Assembly (NCBI RefSeq): GCF_002198735.1
Contig: NZ_MWLO01000084.1
Span: 1 to 43,401, forward strand
From: Ideonella sp. A 288
GTDB lineage: Bacteria > Pseudomonadota > Gammaproteobacteria > Burkholderiales > Burkholderiaceae_C
Direction: 5' to 3'
DNA: 43,401 nucleotides
Shown: positions 21,228 through 29,903 of the stretch, piece after piece
How the letters are laid out: each line of letters begins with the position of its first letter
Position numbering within the stretch: the stretch's first letter is position 1
Made by a program: the position numbers and the translations under genes
Notes under the pieces: model-generated
What the model was told of the DNA's origin: nothing
Database searches by the model: none
The model's input: the letters and a program-made list of their open reading frames with translations, nothing else

Positions 21228-23048
21228 TCAGCGCAGCACCGTGAACGTCACCCTCTTCGACGCGGTGCGGCCACCATTGTCGGTGACGTAGAGCGTGGCC
21301 GAGGTCTTGCCGGTCTTCGAGAAGGTCTTGACGAACACCGCCTGCGTGGCGAGGGTGTTGCCGCTCGAGTCGGTCCAGCGATAGCGCGCGATGGTGCCGT
21401 CGGGGTCGTAGGAGCCCGACCCATTGAGGGTGCAGACCCTGCGGGCCACGCAACTCGCCGTGGCCACTGCCACCGGTGCCAGGTTGGTCGGTGCAGGCGT
21501 CGTGCCGGGGATCACGTAGCCCGACAGCGTGCCGCGGGTGCGGTCGAAGGCCATCGACCCGAGCGCCGCCTGGTCCACCATGAAGGCCACCGCGCCGACG
21601 CCGCACAAGCCCTTGTGCGAGAAGCTCACCACGCCGGACGCGTTGGTGCTGCCGCTGACCGGGCTGTTGGTCCAGTAGTCGTCGAGGAAGCGGCCGCTGA
21701 CCAGCACATTGGCCATCGGGACGCCGGCCTCGTTGGTGATGGTCACCGTGGCCGAGCTCTGGTTGTACGACCGCGTGCCCTGGTAGCAGTCGCCGTCGCG
21801 GGTGCCGCCCACCTTCACGAACTGCCCGGTCATCGCCAGCGAACTGGACACCAGGCAGTTGGCGGTGCAGGCGGTGACCGGCGTCATCTTCACCAGCCGG
21901 AAGCTGCGGCCGATCATCACCTGGGCCAGGATCTGGCCCGAGGCGTTCATTGCGCCGCTGCCACCGACGATGGCACCGGGGTAGGCCGGCGACAACAACT
22001 GCACGAGCGGCTGGCCGACACCCGCAGGCCCGGCGGCCACCATGCCACTGCTGCCGACGGTGAAGGTCACGTCCTGCGCGGCATTGATCGAGCCCATGCC
22101 GTAGCCCGACAAGCGGCCGGTGCCGAAGCTGGACAGTTGCTGCCAGGTGCCGCCCTGGGACAGCCGGAACGGGTAGACTAGGTTCTCGGTGCTGATGGAC
22201 ACCAGGAAGTGCGCCTGATCGCCCGCGTCGTTGATGGCGCTGCCGTTGGAGCCCGCGCCCACGTAGCCCGCCGGCGGGGCCGGCAGGGCCACCACGCTGC
22301 CCGGGTCGCCCAGTTGGTACCAGTGGTTCCAGCTGACCACCTTGCCGCCGGGGCTCATGGCGGCCGGGCGCTCGTTGGGATAGCCGAGTTGCGCGAGGTT
22401 GACCATGCCGGTGGCCTGCGACCACATGAAGGGCACGGTGAGCGTCGGGAAGGCCCCGCCCAGCGTGGACCATCCGACCATCCGTCCCTGGTCGTCCAGG
22501 CCGGTGACGTCGGCGCTCGAGGTGCCTGGGAAGACACCGAGGTTCTGCGCCGTGTAGCCGCTGCCGTTGGGCGTCCACAGCACCACGCGGGTCGAGCTGC
22601 CGATCAGCCCGGCTTCGCCGCCGATCAGGCCCTGGTTGTTGATGTGCAGCGGATACAGGCTGCTGCTGGTGTACCCGGCCAGCAGTGGCAGCACGGTGCG
22701 GACGCCGTTGCGCCAGACGGCGATGTCTTCCGGGGGCAGGCAGAACGGCCCGCAGCCGTTGTCGGTGTACGACTTGCCGACCACGTCGCCCGCGTCGTTG
22801 AGCCCGTAGCCGGATGCGGCGGTGGACACGAAATCGAGGGCGTAGCGCGTCGCCACCTGGCTGGCCGCCTGGGCGGTGGCCGTCAGGTTCACGGCCAGGG
22901 CCCTCGCCGTGGGTCCGCCCGAGGCCGCGGTCATGGTGATGGAGTCGGTGCCGGTGGCCGGTGTGTCGGCGGCAACGTTGCTGCCACCTCCGCCGCAGCC
23001 GGCGACGCCGGCGGCCAGAACGATCAGCGCGAGTTCGCGTGTGGACAT
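21228..23048 (-). CDS. HAF-repeat lipoprotein with a C-terminal PKD domain
   Basis: 606-residue predicted lipoprotein: the signal sequence ends VAGC with Cys18, followed by a Gly-rich linker. The middle consists of HAF-type repeats (units like GYGLNDAGDVVGKSY, HINNQGLIGGEAG, GLDDQGRMVGWS and INAAQDV), probably a beta-propeller. About 400-490 holds a Cys-containing, Ig-like region (VTITNEAGVPMANVLVSG). The last 80 residues are a PKD-like domain (CTLNGSGSYDPDGTIARYRWT). It should sit on the outside of the cell and bind other molecules or surfaces; no enzyme motif is visible. AAGGA precedes the ATG. It is a single-gene unit divergent from the SMP-30-like gene. Confidence 0.87.
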   Translation of the reverse strand: MSTRELALIVLAAGVAGCGGGGSNVAADTPATGTDSITMTAASGGPTARALAVNLTATAQAASQVATRYALDFVSTAASGYGLNDAGDVVGKSYTDNGCGPFCLPPEDIAVWRNGVRTVLPLLAGYTSSSLYPLHINNQGLIGGEAGLIGSSTRVVLWTPNGSGYTAQNLGVFPGTSSADVTGLDDQGRMVGWSTLGGAFPTLTVPFMWSQATGMVNLAQLGYPNERPAAMSPGGKVVSWNHWYQLGDPGSVVALPAPPAGYVGAGSNGSAINDAGDQAHFLVSISTENLVYPFRLSQGGTWQQLSSFGTGRLSGYGMGSINAAQDVTFTVGSSGMVAAGPAGVGQPLVQLLSPAYPGAIVGGSGAMNASGQILAQVMIGRSFRLVKMTPVTACTANCLVSSSLAMTGQFVKVGGTRDGDCYQGTRSYNQSSATVTITNEAGVPMANVLVSGRFLDDYWTNSPVSGSTNASGVVSFSHKGLCGVGAVAFMVDQAALGSMAFDRTRGTLSGYVIPGTTPAPTNLAPVAVATASCVARRVCTLNGSGSYDPDGTIARYRWTDSSGNTLATQAVFVKTFSKTGKTSATLYVTDNGGRTASKRVTFTVLR

Positions 23049-23418
23049 GGTGGTTTCCTTCGAGGTCAGTAGGATGATGAATCGGGTTGGGCTGTGTGCG
23101 CAATCGCATCGGGTCGGCCGGCTGTGACATCCGCCGATCTGCTTGGGCGGTCGGCGCGAGGCCCGGATCGCCGGGATACCCGGCACCTTGGGATCATGGT
23201 GTGCCTGTACAAGGTGTTGCGATTGCTGTGGCTCAATGCTGAGGGTGATATTCCGCGGTATCGACGCCAGCCGCCGCTCGTCCCGTGCCGGTTGCGGACA
23301 CACCTGCACGGCGCGTACATCTACTGAGCCGCGCGAGTGCTCGCACGAATGGCCCGCGGTGGCGCCACCGACAGAATGCGAGGCGGCTGAACTGCAGCCG
23401 AATGCAACTGGAGTCCAC
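23049..23418. other. Divergent intergenic region (370 bases) with one inverted repeat
   Basis: Separates the HAF lipoprotein gene from the SMP-30-like gene. The only clear structure is a perfect inverted repeat GCCGGG-ATA-CCCGGC at 23170-23184, which could be an operator or a hairpin. No reading frame here looks like a real gene, and I could not assign promoter boxes with confidence. Confidence 0.5.
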
Positions 23419-24366
23419 ATGAGTATCCTGGCCCGTCTGTGCGCCACCGCACTGAGCCTGACCCTGGTCGTCGCCGCGCCCCTGGCGCAGGCGCACCGCG
23501 ACAAATCCGGGCCGAGCCTGTCGTCCGGCTACGACCTGCCCGCCGCGGGCATCCTGCTCGAAGGCATCGGCTACGACAAGCAGCGCGAGACCTTTTACGT
23601 CAGCGGCGTCAACGATGGTGGCCGCATCTACCGTGGCCGCATCCACGAGAAGACCGTCGAGGCCTGGTTGCCCGGCGGCGTCGACGGCCGCACCACCGCC
23701 CGCGGCATCGATGTCGACGACCACGGCCGCCTGTTCGTGGCCGGCGGTCCCAGCGGCCGGCTGTGGGTGATCTCGTCCGAGGGCGCCACGCTGGCCGCGC
23801 TGGAGACCGCGCCCGGCACCTTCCTGAACGACGTGGCGGTGGCCGAGGACGGCTCGGCCTACTTCACCGACAGCAACCAGGCCCGCATCTGGCGCGTCGC
23901 CCGCGGCCCGGGCAAGACCTGGACGGCCACGCTCTGGCTGGATGCGTCGGCCACCATCCCGGTGGTGCTGCCGGGCTTCAACCTCGGCGGCATCGTGGCC
24001 ACGCCCAACGGCCGCCACCTGCTGGTCTCGCAAGGCACCACCGGGCGCCTGTGGCGCATCGACCTGGCCACCAAGGCCATCACCGCCGTGGACCTGGGCG
24101 GCGCGTCGATCGTCAACGCCGACGGCATCGTGCTGCGCGGCCACACGCTGTGGGTGGTGCAGAACTTCTCGCGCCAGATCACCGAGCTGAAGCTCGACGG
24201 CCAGTGGGACAGCGCCAAGGTGGTGTCGGTGACGCCGACCCCGGCCAACCGCACCTTCACCACCGCCAAGATCGCCAAGGGCCGGCTGCTGATCGTCGAC
24301 AGCCAGTTCGGCTTCGCGCCGCCGTTCCCCGCGGAAGACCGGGTGGTGGTGACCGAGCTGCCTTGA
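23419..24366 (+). CDS. Secreted SMP-30/gluconolactonase-like beta-propeller protein
   Basis: 315-residue protein with a signal peptide cut near AQA-HRDK. The rest is a six-bladed propeller of the SMP-30/NHL type: repeated units such as GIDVDDHGRLFVAGG, DVAVAEDGSAYFTDSNQ and GIVATPNGRHLLVSQG, with NADGIVLRGHTLWVVQN near residue 233. Family members are lactonases or carbohydrate- or steroid-binding enzymes; whether this one keeps a metal site cannot be told by eye. It is a one-gene unit, with a weak ribosome binding site (GGAG) before the ATG. Confidence 0.82.
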   Translation: MSILARLCATALSLTLVVAAPLAQAHRDKSGPSLSSGYDLPAAGILLEGIGYDKQRETFYVSGVNDGGRIYRGRIHEKTVEAWLPGGVDGRTTARGIDVDDHGRLFVAGGPSGRLWVISSEGATLAALETAPGTFLNDVAVAEDGSAYFTDSNQARIWRVARGPGKTWTATLWLDASATIPVVLPGFNLGGIVATPNGRHLLVSQGTTGRLWRIDLATKAITAVDLGGASIVNADGIVLRGHTLWVVQNFSRQITELKLDGQWDSAKVVSVTPTPANRTFTTAKIAKGRLLIVDSQFGFAPPFPAEDRVVVTELP

Positions 24367-24408
24367 CGGCAGGCGCCGGTGGCTGAGCGGGCGCGCTCGA
24401 CGGGCCCC

Positions 24409-24888
24409 TCAGCCCCGCCGGGCCGCTTCGATGGCGGCGATGTCGATCTTTGTCATCTGCATCATCGCTTCGAAGGCGCGCCTGGCCGCCGCCCGATCGG
24501 GATCGGCGATCGCGGCCATCAGGACGCGTGGCGTGATCTGCCACGACAGGCCCCATTTGTCCCTGCACCACCCGCACGCGCTCGCCTGCCCGCCGTGGTC
24601 GATGAGGGCGTTCCACAACCGATCGGTCTCGGCCTGGTCGTCGGTCAACACCTGGAACGAGAAGGCCTCGCTGTGCTTGAAGGCCGGGCCACCGTTCAGT
24701 CCCAGGCACGGGATGCCCATCACGGTGAACTCCACGGTCAGCACATCGCCCTGCCGGCCAGACGGGTAGTCGGCCGGCGCGCGATGGACCGCGCCCACTG
24801 CACTGTCCGCGAAGGTCTCGGCATAGAACTGCGCGGCGTCCAGGGCCGTGCCGTCGTACCAGAGGCAGATGGTGTTCTTGCTGGGCAT
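24409..24888 (-). CDS. PhnB-like VOC-superfamily protein
   Basis: 159-residue protein of the PhnB/3-demethylubiquinone-methyltransferase-like branch of the vicinal oxygen chelate superfamily. It starts KNTICLWYDGTALDAAQFY and has the two beta-alpha-beta units; the second holds CGWCRDKWGLSWQITPRVL, a very well conserved segment of this family. Despite its database name the family is not known to methylate; its role is unsettled. GGAGA lies before the ATG at 24888; an upstream start would add nine residues unlike the family. It stands alone, convergent with the SMP-30-like gene and 195 bases from the LysR gene. Confidence 0.88.
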   Translation of the reverse strand: MPSKNTICLWYDGTALDAAQFYAETFADSAVGAVHRAPADYPSGRQGDVLTVEFTVMGIPCLGLNGGPAFKHSEAFSFQVLTDDQAETDRLWNALIDHGGQASACGWCRDKWGLSWQITPRVLMAAIADPDRAAARRAFEAMMQMTKIDIAAIEAARRG

Positions 24889-25083
24889 CGTGGTTCTCCA
24901 GGTGAGGGCGGGCACCGGGGCATCCAGGGTCGGCTCGGGCGCTGAACGCGGCGCCGCGCGAAGCGCGTTCTCGTGGGTCCGGCGAGGGGCCGAACTTGCC
25001 GCGCCGCGCAGCGAAGTCTGGCGGACTTGCAGGCCCTTGTCGATCCCGCGTCGGCCGATGCACCGAGCCTGTGACCGCTGGGC

Positions 25084-26004
25084 CTACGCCTGCCCGGTGG
25101 CCCTTGCATCCGCCACCAGCAGGTCCACCAGATCCCTCGCGAACGACGGCAGCGCATCGAGCTTGCGCACGCAGATGCACATCGCGCGCACGGCCCAGGG
25201 GTCGCGCAGCGGCACGATGCGGATGGCCATGGTCTGGGCGTGGCGGCGCGCGGCGGATTCGGGCAGCACGCCCACGCCCACGGCCGCTTCGATCATGCGG
25301 CAGGCGGCCTCGAAGTTGCCCACCTGGATGCGCAGCCGCAGCGGCTTGTGCAGCGTGTCGCACACCTGGCGCAGAAAGGCGTGGATGGCGCTGGTCTCGT
25401 GCAGGCCGATGTGGTCGAGTTCGAGCGACTGCTCGAAGTCGATCGACCCGGCCTCGGCCAGCGCATGGCCCTGCGGCAGCACCAGCACCAGGCGGTCCTG
25501 CCGGTAGGGCAGCACCTCGAGGTTCTCGGTGCGCACGTGGCCGGCGACGATGCCGATGTCGGTCTGGCCCTCGGTCACCGCGCGCACGATGTCGTGGCTC
25601 AGGCGCTCGCGCAGGTCGATGTTGACGTCCGGGTGGCTCAGCAGGTAGGCCCGCAGCACCGGCGGCAAAAACTCGCCCAGCGCGGTGGTGTTGGCGAAGA
25701 CGCGCAGGTGGCCCTTGATGCCCTTGGCGTACTCCTGCAGGTCGCCGCTGAGGTGCTCGATCTGGCCCAGGATCTGCCGCGCGTGGTGCACGAAGGCCTG
25801 GCCCGGTGGTGTGAGCGTGACGCCCTGGCTGGTGCGGTACAGCAGCTTGGCGCCGACGCTCTCCTCGAGGTTCTTGATGCGCGTGCTGGCCGCCGGCAGC
25901 GACAGGTGCGAGGCCTCGGCCCCGCGGGTGAGGTTGTTGGCCTCGGCCACGCGCACCAGCAGGCGCAGGTCGACGAGATCGAAGTGGACGGACACGGCAA
26001 TCAC
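25084..26004 (-). CDS. LysR-family transcriptional regulator
   Basis: 306-residue LysR protein: helix-turn-helix at about 20-60 (NLTRGAEASHLSLPAASTRI), linker helix, and effector domain starting KGHLRVFANTTA. The likely start is a GTG; no ATG lies near. It follows fahA by 55 bases on the same strand, so it may be the last gene of the MBL-hmgA-fahA unit, although LysR genes placed this way often act on other targets. Its effector domain resembles CysB/GltC-like members in layout only; the ligand is unknown. Confidence 0.9.
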   Translation of the reverse strand: MIAVSVHFDLVDLRLLVRVAEANNLTRGAEASHLSLPAASTRIKNLEESVGAKLLYRTSQGVTLTPPGQAFVHHARQILGQIEHLSGDLQEYAKGIKGHLRVFANTTALGEFLPPVLRAYLLSHPDVNIDLRERLSHDIVRAVTEGQTDIGIVAGHVRTENLEVLPYRQDRLVLVLPQGHALAEAGSIDFEQSLELDHIGLHETSAIHAFLRQVCDTLHKPLRLRIQVGNFEAACRMIEAAVGVGVLPESAARRHAQTMAIRIVPLRDPWAVRAMCICVRKLDALPSFARDLVDLLVADARATGQA

Positions 26005-26059
26005 CAGGGCGGGCAGGGGAGCAGATTGTCCCCCCAGGCCTGCCTTCGGACCGCGACGT

Positions 26060-27385
26060 TCAGACCGCCGGCAGCACCGTCGCCGCGCACTCGCCCAGGC
26101 CGATGCGACGGGCGCCGTCGCGCTGGGCGAAGGCGCGCAGGATCACCGTGTCGCCGTCGCGCAGGAAGGTGCGGGTGTCGCCGCCCGGCAGCGTGATCGG
26201 CTGCTTGCCGCCCTGGGTGAGCTCCAGCAGCGAGCCGGCCTGCTCGGGCAGAGGGCCCGACAGCGTGCCCGAGCCCAGCAGGTCGCCCGGCTGCAGGTTG
26301 CAGCCGTTCACCGTGTGGTGGGCCACCAGCTGCGCGGCCGTCCAGTAGGCGGCCTCCACGCTGCGGCCGCTGCTCAGGCGGACCGGGCCCTCGCCGCGCT
26401 CGCGCTGCGCGGCGGTGTGCAGCCACACCTCGAGCGTCAGGTCGATGGCGCCGGCCCTGCGGTTGGCCTCGCCGTCCAGGTAGGGCAGCGGCGCCGGGTC
26501 GCCGTCCGGCCGCGTGAAGGGCGCGCGGAAGGGTGCCAGCGCGTCCATCGTCACGATCCACGGCGACACCGTGGTGGCGAAGCTCTTGGCCAGGAAGGGG
26601 CCCAGCGGCTGGTATTCCCAGGCCTGCACGTCGCGCGCCGACCAGTCGTTGAGCAGCGTGACGCCGAAGAGGTGGTCCTCGGCCTCGTCGATCGGCACCG
26701 GCCGGCCGCGCTCGTTGCCCAGGCCGACGAACAGGCCCAGCTCCAGCTCGTAGTCCAGCCGCTGGCAGGGGCCGAACTGCGGCGTGCCGTCGGGCCCGGC
26801 GGTCTGGCCCTTGGGCCGGCGGAAGCTCTCGCCGCTGACGCCGATCGACGAGCCGCGGCCGTGGTAGCCGATGGGCACCCACTTGTAGTTGGGCAGCAGC
26901 GGGTTGTCGGGGCGGAACAGCTTGCCCACGGTGGTGGCGTGGTGGATGCCGGTGTAGAAATCGGTGTAGTCGTCGATGCGGCAGGGCACCGCCATCTCCA
27001 GCGACGCCATCGGCCGCACGCAGCCGGCCAGCCGCGCCTGCGAGGGGCTGCCTTCGGCCAGTGCGGCCGACAGCGCGGCGCGCAGGCGGCGCCGCGCCGC
27101 GGGGCGCTGGGCCATGAAGCTGTTGAGGTCGCCTGCGGCCAGGGGCTTGAGCAGCGCCACGATGTCGGCCGACCAGCCACCGCTGGCGGCGGCGCGCTGC
27201 AGGTCGAGCGCCTGGTCGCCGATGGCCACGCCGATGCGCCAGGGTTCCTCGCTGTCGGCCGCGCGCAGGCGGCCGAAGGGCAGGTTCTGGATCGGGAAGT
27301 CGGTGCCTTCGGCGTTGGCCGAGGGCACCCAGCTGCGCAGCGCAGGGTCGTGGGTGGCGTCGAGGCGGGTGTGGGGCGTGGTCAT
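26060..27385 (-). CDS. fahA: Fumarylacetoacetase
   Basis: 441-residue fumarylacetoacetate hydrolase, the last step of homogentisate breakdown, giving fumarate and acetoacetate in the cytoplasm. The family landmarks are all present: FYTGIHHATTVGKLFRP with the catalytic His, YHGRGSSI, the metal ligands in DYELELGLFVG, and LLNDWSARDVQAWEYQPLGP with its Asp, followed by the conserved Lys region FLAKSF. The N-terminal SH3-like domain (FPIQNLPFGRLR) is also typical. Its ATG overlaps the hmgA stop as ATGA, so the two are translationally coupled. Confidence 0.97.
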   Translation of the reverse strand: MTTPHTRLDATHDPALRSWVPSANAEGTDFPIQNLPFGRLRAADSEEPWRIGVAIGDQALDLQRAAASGGWSADIVALLKPLAAGDLNSFMAQRPAARRRLRAALSAALAEGSPSQARLAGCVRPMASLEMAVPCRIDDYTDFYTGIHHATTVGKLFRPDNPLLPNYKWVPIGYHGRGSSIGVSGESFRRPKGQTAGPDGTPQFGPCQRLDYELELGLFVGLGNERGRPVPIDEAEDHLFGVTLLNDWSARDVQAWEYQPLGPFLAKSFATTVSPWIVTMDALAPFRAPFTRPDGDPAPLPYLDGEANRRAGAIDLTLEVWLHTAAQRERGEGPVRLSSGRSVEAAYWTAAQLVAHHTVNGCNLQPGDLLGSGTLSGPLPEQAGSLLELTQGGKQPITLPGGDTRTFLRDGDTVILRAFAQRDGARRIGLGECAATVLPAV

Positions 27386-28674
27386 GGCGTGAAACGGTCC
27401 TCCAGGGCTTGCCAGCAATCGGCATAACGGGTATCCAGCGCGCCTTCGGCCATCGCGAAGGCCGTGGGCACGAAGCGCCAGCGGCTCTCGAACATGAAGG
27501 CCAGCGTGTGGTCGAGCTTGTGCGGTGCCAGCGGCGCACTTGACGCGCGCTCGAAGGCCTCGGCATCGGGGCCGTGCGGCACCATCGCGTTGTGCAGGCT
27601 GGCGCCACCGGGCTTGAAGCCCTCGGGCTTGGCGTCGTACTGGCCGTGCACCAGGCCCATGAACTCGCTCATCAGGTTGCGGTGGTACCAGGGCGGCCGG
27701 AAGGTGTCCTCGGCCACCAGCCAGCGCGGCGGGAAGATGACGAAGTCGCAGTTGGCCGTGCCCGGCGTGTCGCTGGGCGAGGTGAGCACGGTGAAGATGC
27801 TCGGGTCGGGGTGGTCGAAGCTGATCGAGCCGATGACCATGAAGTGCGCGGTGTCGTACATCACCGGCGCCAGGTTGCCGTGCCAGGCCACCACGTTGAA
27901 GGGCGTGCCGGGCTGCGTGGCGCGCCACAGGCGGCCGCCGAACTTGCGGATCATCTCGAACGGGCCCGGCGTGGGGTCGAAGGCGGCCACCGGCGCGAGG
28001 AAGTCGCGCGGGTTGGCCAGGCCGTTGCTGCCGATCGGGCCCAGCTCGGGCAGGCGGAACGGCGCACCGTAGTTTTCGGCCACGTAGCCGCGCGAGGGGC
28101 CGTCGGGCAGCTCGACGCGGAAGGCCAGGCCGCGCGGCATCACGGCAACCTGGCCGGGCGCCACCGCCAGCACGCCCAGTTCGGTGGTGACGAGCAGGCG
28201 GCCCTGCTGCGGCACCAGCAGCATCTCACCGTCGGCGTTGACCAGCGCGCGGCGGCCCATCGAGCGATTGGCGGTGTAGACCAGCACGCCGACGCCCGAC
28301 TGCGCGTCGGCATCGCCGTTGGCGCACACGGTGCGCAGGCCGTCGACGAAATCGAGCGGTGCGTCGGGGATGGCGAACGGGTGCCAGCGCAAGGGGTCGG
28401 GCGGCACGGCCACGCCGCCGGCAGCGCCGGTGGTCCACAGCGGCTGCGGGTAGGGCGCATGGGCGCCGGTGACCACCGAGGGCTGGCGCCGGTACATCCA
28501 GGTGCGGCGGTTGTCGTGCCGCGGCGCGGTGAAGGCGCTGCCCGAGATCAGCTCGGCATACAGCCCATGCGCCGCGCGCTGCGGGCTGTTGCGGCCCTGC
28601 GGCAGCGCGCCGGGCACGGCCTCGGTGGCGAACTGGTTGCCGAAGCCGCTCTGGTAGCGCAGCGTGTCGGTCAT
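27382..28674 (-). CDS. hmgA: Homogentisate 1,2-dioxygenase
   Basis: 430-residue iron(II) dioxygenase that opens the ring of homogentisate to maleylacetoacetate. The N-terminus (YQSGFGNQFATEAVPGALP) and the metal site are family-typical: His331 and Glu337 in PWYHRNLMSEFMG and His367 in VPHGPDAE, with the same spacing as His335/Glu341/His371 of the human enzyme. GGAGGA precedes the ATG; I prefer it to an upstream ATG five codons earlier. It lies 58 bases after the MBL-fold gene and overlaps fahA. Confidence 0.98.
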   Translation of the reverse strand: MTDTLRYQSGFGNQFATEAVPGALPQGRNSPQRAAHGLYAELISGSAFTAPRHDNRRTWMYRRQPSVVTGAHAPYPQPLWTTGAAGGVAVPPDPLRWHPFAIPDAPLDFVDGLRTVCANGDADAQSGVGVLVYTANRSMGRRALVNADGEMLLVPQQGRLLVTTELGVLAVAPGQVAVMPRGLAFRVELPDGPSRGYVAENYGAPFRLPELGPIGSNGLANPRDFLAPVAAFDPTPGPFEMIRKFGGRLWRATQPGTPFNVVAWHGNLAPVMYDTAHFMVIGSISFDHPDPSIFTVLTSPSDTPGTANCDFVIFPPRWLVAEDTFRPPWYHRNLMSEFMGLVHGQYDAKPEGFKPGGASLHNAMVPHGPDAEAFERASSAPLAPHKLDHTLAFMFESRWRFVPTAFAMAEGALDTRYADCWQALEDRFTP

Positions 28675-28732
28675 GGCGGTGTCCTCCAACGGGGCCGGCG
28701 CAGGGTGAGATGGCGCAGTGTGCGCCCTTCCT

Positions 28733-29695
28733 TCACTGGCCTTCGAGTGTCTTCCACATCTCCACGTCGCGCTCGGCCGTCCAGATGCGGGGGTCGGGGT
28801 GCTGGGTGGCCTCGTCGTAGCAGCGCGTCACGTCGAAGGGCATGCAGTGGTGGAAGATGACCCAGTGGCCGTACTTCGGCGTCAGGGCGGCCATCGTCGA
28901 CTTGTACACCGCGTTCAGGTCCTGCCCCGCGGCCACGCCGGCCTTCACGTGGGTCCACACGTCGGTGATGAAGTGGCGCGTGCCGTCCAGGCCGGCCTTC
29001 ACCTGCTCGGGCGTGGTCAGCGCGGCGCCGCGGCCGGGCACCAGGGCCACGGGCTTCAGCGCGGCGATGTTGTCCAGCGTCTTCGGCCAGTCCTGGAAGT
29101 AGGCGTCGCCGGCGTAGGGCGTGGCGTCGAACTCGACCAAGTCGCCCGAGAACAGGATGCGCTGCTCGGGCAGCCAGGCCACCGTGTCGCCCTTGGTGTG
29201 GCCGCGGCCCAGCTGGATCAGCTGCACCTCGAGCGAGCCCAGCCAGATCGACATCTTCTTCTCGAAGGTGATGGTTGGCCAGGTCATGCCGGGTGGCACC
29301 GATTCCACCGCCTGGAACAGGCGCGGGAAGCGGCCGATCTCGCTGGCCTTGTCCTGCTCGCCGCGCTCAACGATCAGGTCGTAGGTGTCGCGGCTGGCGA
29401 TGATGTGCTGCGGGGCGTAGCCCGTGGCGCCGAGCACCCGCACGGCGTGGTAGTGGCTGAGTACCACGTACTTGATCGGCTTGTCGGTGACGGTGCGGAT
29501 GTGGCGGATCACGTCCTGGGCCATCACCGGGGTGGCCTGGGTGTCGATGACCATCACCGCGTCGTCGCCGATGATGATGCCGGTGTTGGGGTCGCCTTCC
29601 GCGGTGTAGGCATAGGCGTTGTCGGACAGCTTGGTGAAGCTGACCTTCTTCACCTCGAGATCGGCCTGGGAGGCGAACGCCTTGGGGTTGCTCAT
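28733..29695 (-). CDS. MBL-fold protein with an altered zinc motif, first gene of the hmgA operon
   Basis: 320-residue metallo-beta-lactamase-fold protein. The hallmark HxHxDH reads His81-Tyr-His83-Ala-Val-Arg in LSHYHAVRVLGA, so the Asp and His of the second zinc site are replaced by Val85 and Arg86. Later ligands remain: LGRGHTKGD, FSGDLVEFD and a His pair near the C-terminus (VIFHHCMPFD). At most one metal may be bound normally, or the chemistry has changed. No signal peptide is seen from the start chosen here (ATG after AAGGAG). It leads the MBL-hmgA-fahA-LysR unit under a strong-looking promoter. A role in homogentisate-related metabolism is inferred from position; the substrate is unknown. 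Confidence 0.88.
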   Translation of the reverse strand: MSNPKAFASQADLEVKKVSFTKLSDNAYAYTAEGDPNTGIIIGDDAVMVIDTQATPVMAQDVIRHIRTVTDKPIKYVVLSHYHAVRVLGATGYAPQHIIASRDTYDLIVERGEQDKASEIGRFPRLFQAVESVPPGMTWPTITFEKKMSIWLGSLEVQLIQLGRGHTKGDTVAWLPEQRILFSGDLVEFDATPYAGDAYFQDWPKTLDNIAALKPVALVPGRGAALTTPEQVKAGLDGTRHFITDVWTHVKAGVAAGQDLNAVYKSTMAALTPKYGHWVIFHHCMPFDVTRCYDEATQHPDPRIWTAERDVEMWKTLEGQ

Positions 29696-29811
29696 GCGAG
29701 GGCTCCTTGGGGATGAGGGTGGGGTAACTCGCGAGCCCGCGAGGCGAGGGCTCGGAAACAATCCTGGGGTGGCGGAGACGCCGTCCGGCGGGTTCTCTGC
29801 CGCCCAGCCGA

Positions 29812-29840
29812 AGTATCCGCTTGTAGTTCGCCTTTGTCAA
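29812..29840 (-). promoter_or_regulatory. Sigma-70-type promoter of the MBL-hmgA-fahA unit
   Basis: On the minus strand a perfect -35 box TTGACA (29840-29835), a 17-base spacer and GATACT (29817-29812, four of six matches to TATAAT). Transcription would start near 29805, about 110 bases upstream of the MBL gene. Confidence 0.65.
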
Positions 29841-29862
29841 AACCGTTTGGATTAGGCAAACT
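29825..29862. promoter_or_regulatory. Inverted repeats, likely IclR-type operator
   Basis: Two nested dyads: GTTTG-N7-CAAAC (29845-29861, 17 bases in all) and an outer pair AGTTCGCC/GGCAAACT (29825-29832 and 29855-29862, seven of eight paired). They lie between the divergent iclR-type and MBL genes and touch the -35 box of the minus-strand promoter. In Pseudomonas putida the IclR protein HmgR represses hmg genes from such a divergent site. Confidence 0.55.
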
Positions 29863-29903
29863 ATGAGCCATTCCCCAGTTCACCTTCTCCCAGGAGCCCG
29901 CCG

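Noticed and set aside
27386-27928. Upstream extension of the fumarylacetoacetase frame into hmgA
   Set aside because: The extension is out-of-frame hmgA sequence; the ATG at 27385 gives the normal fumarylacetoacetase N-terminus and an ATGA overlap.
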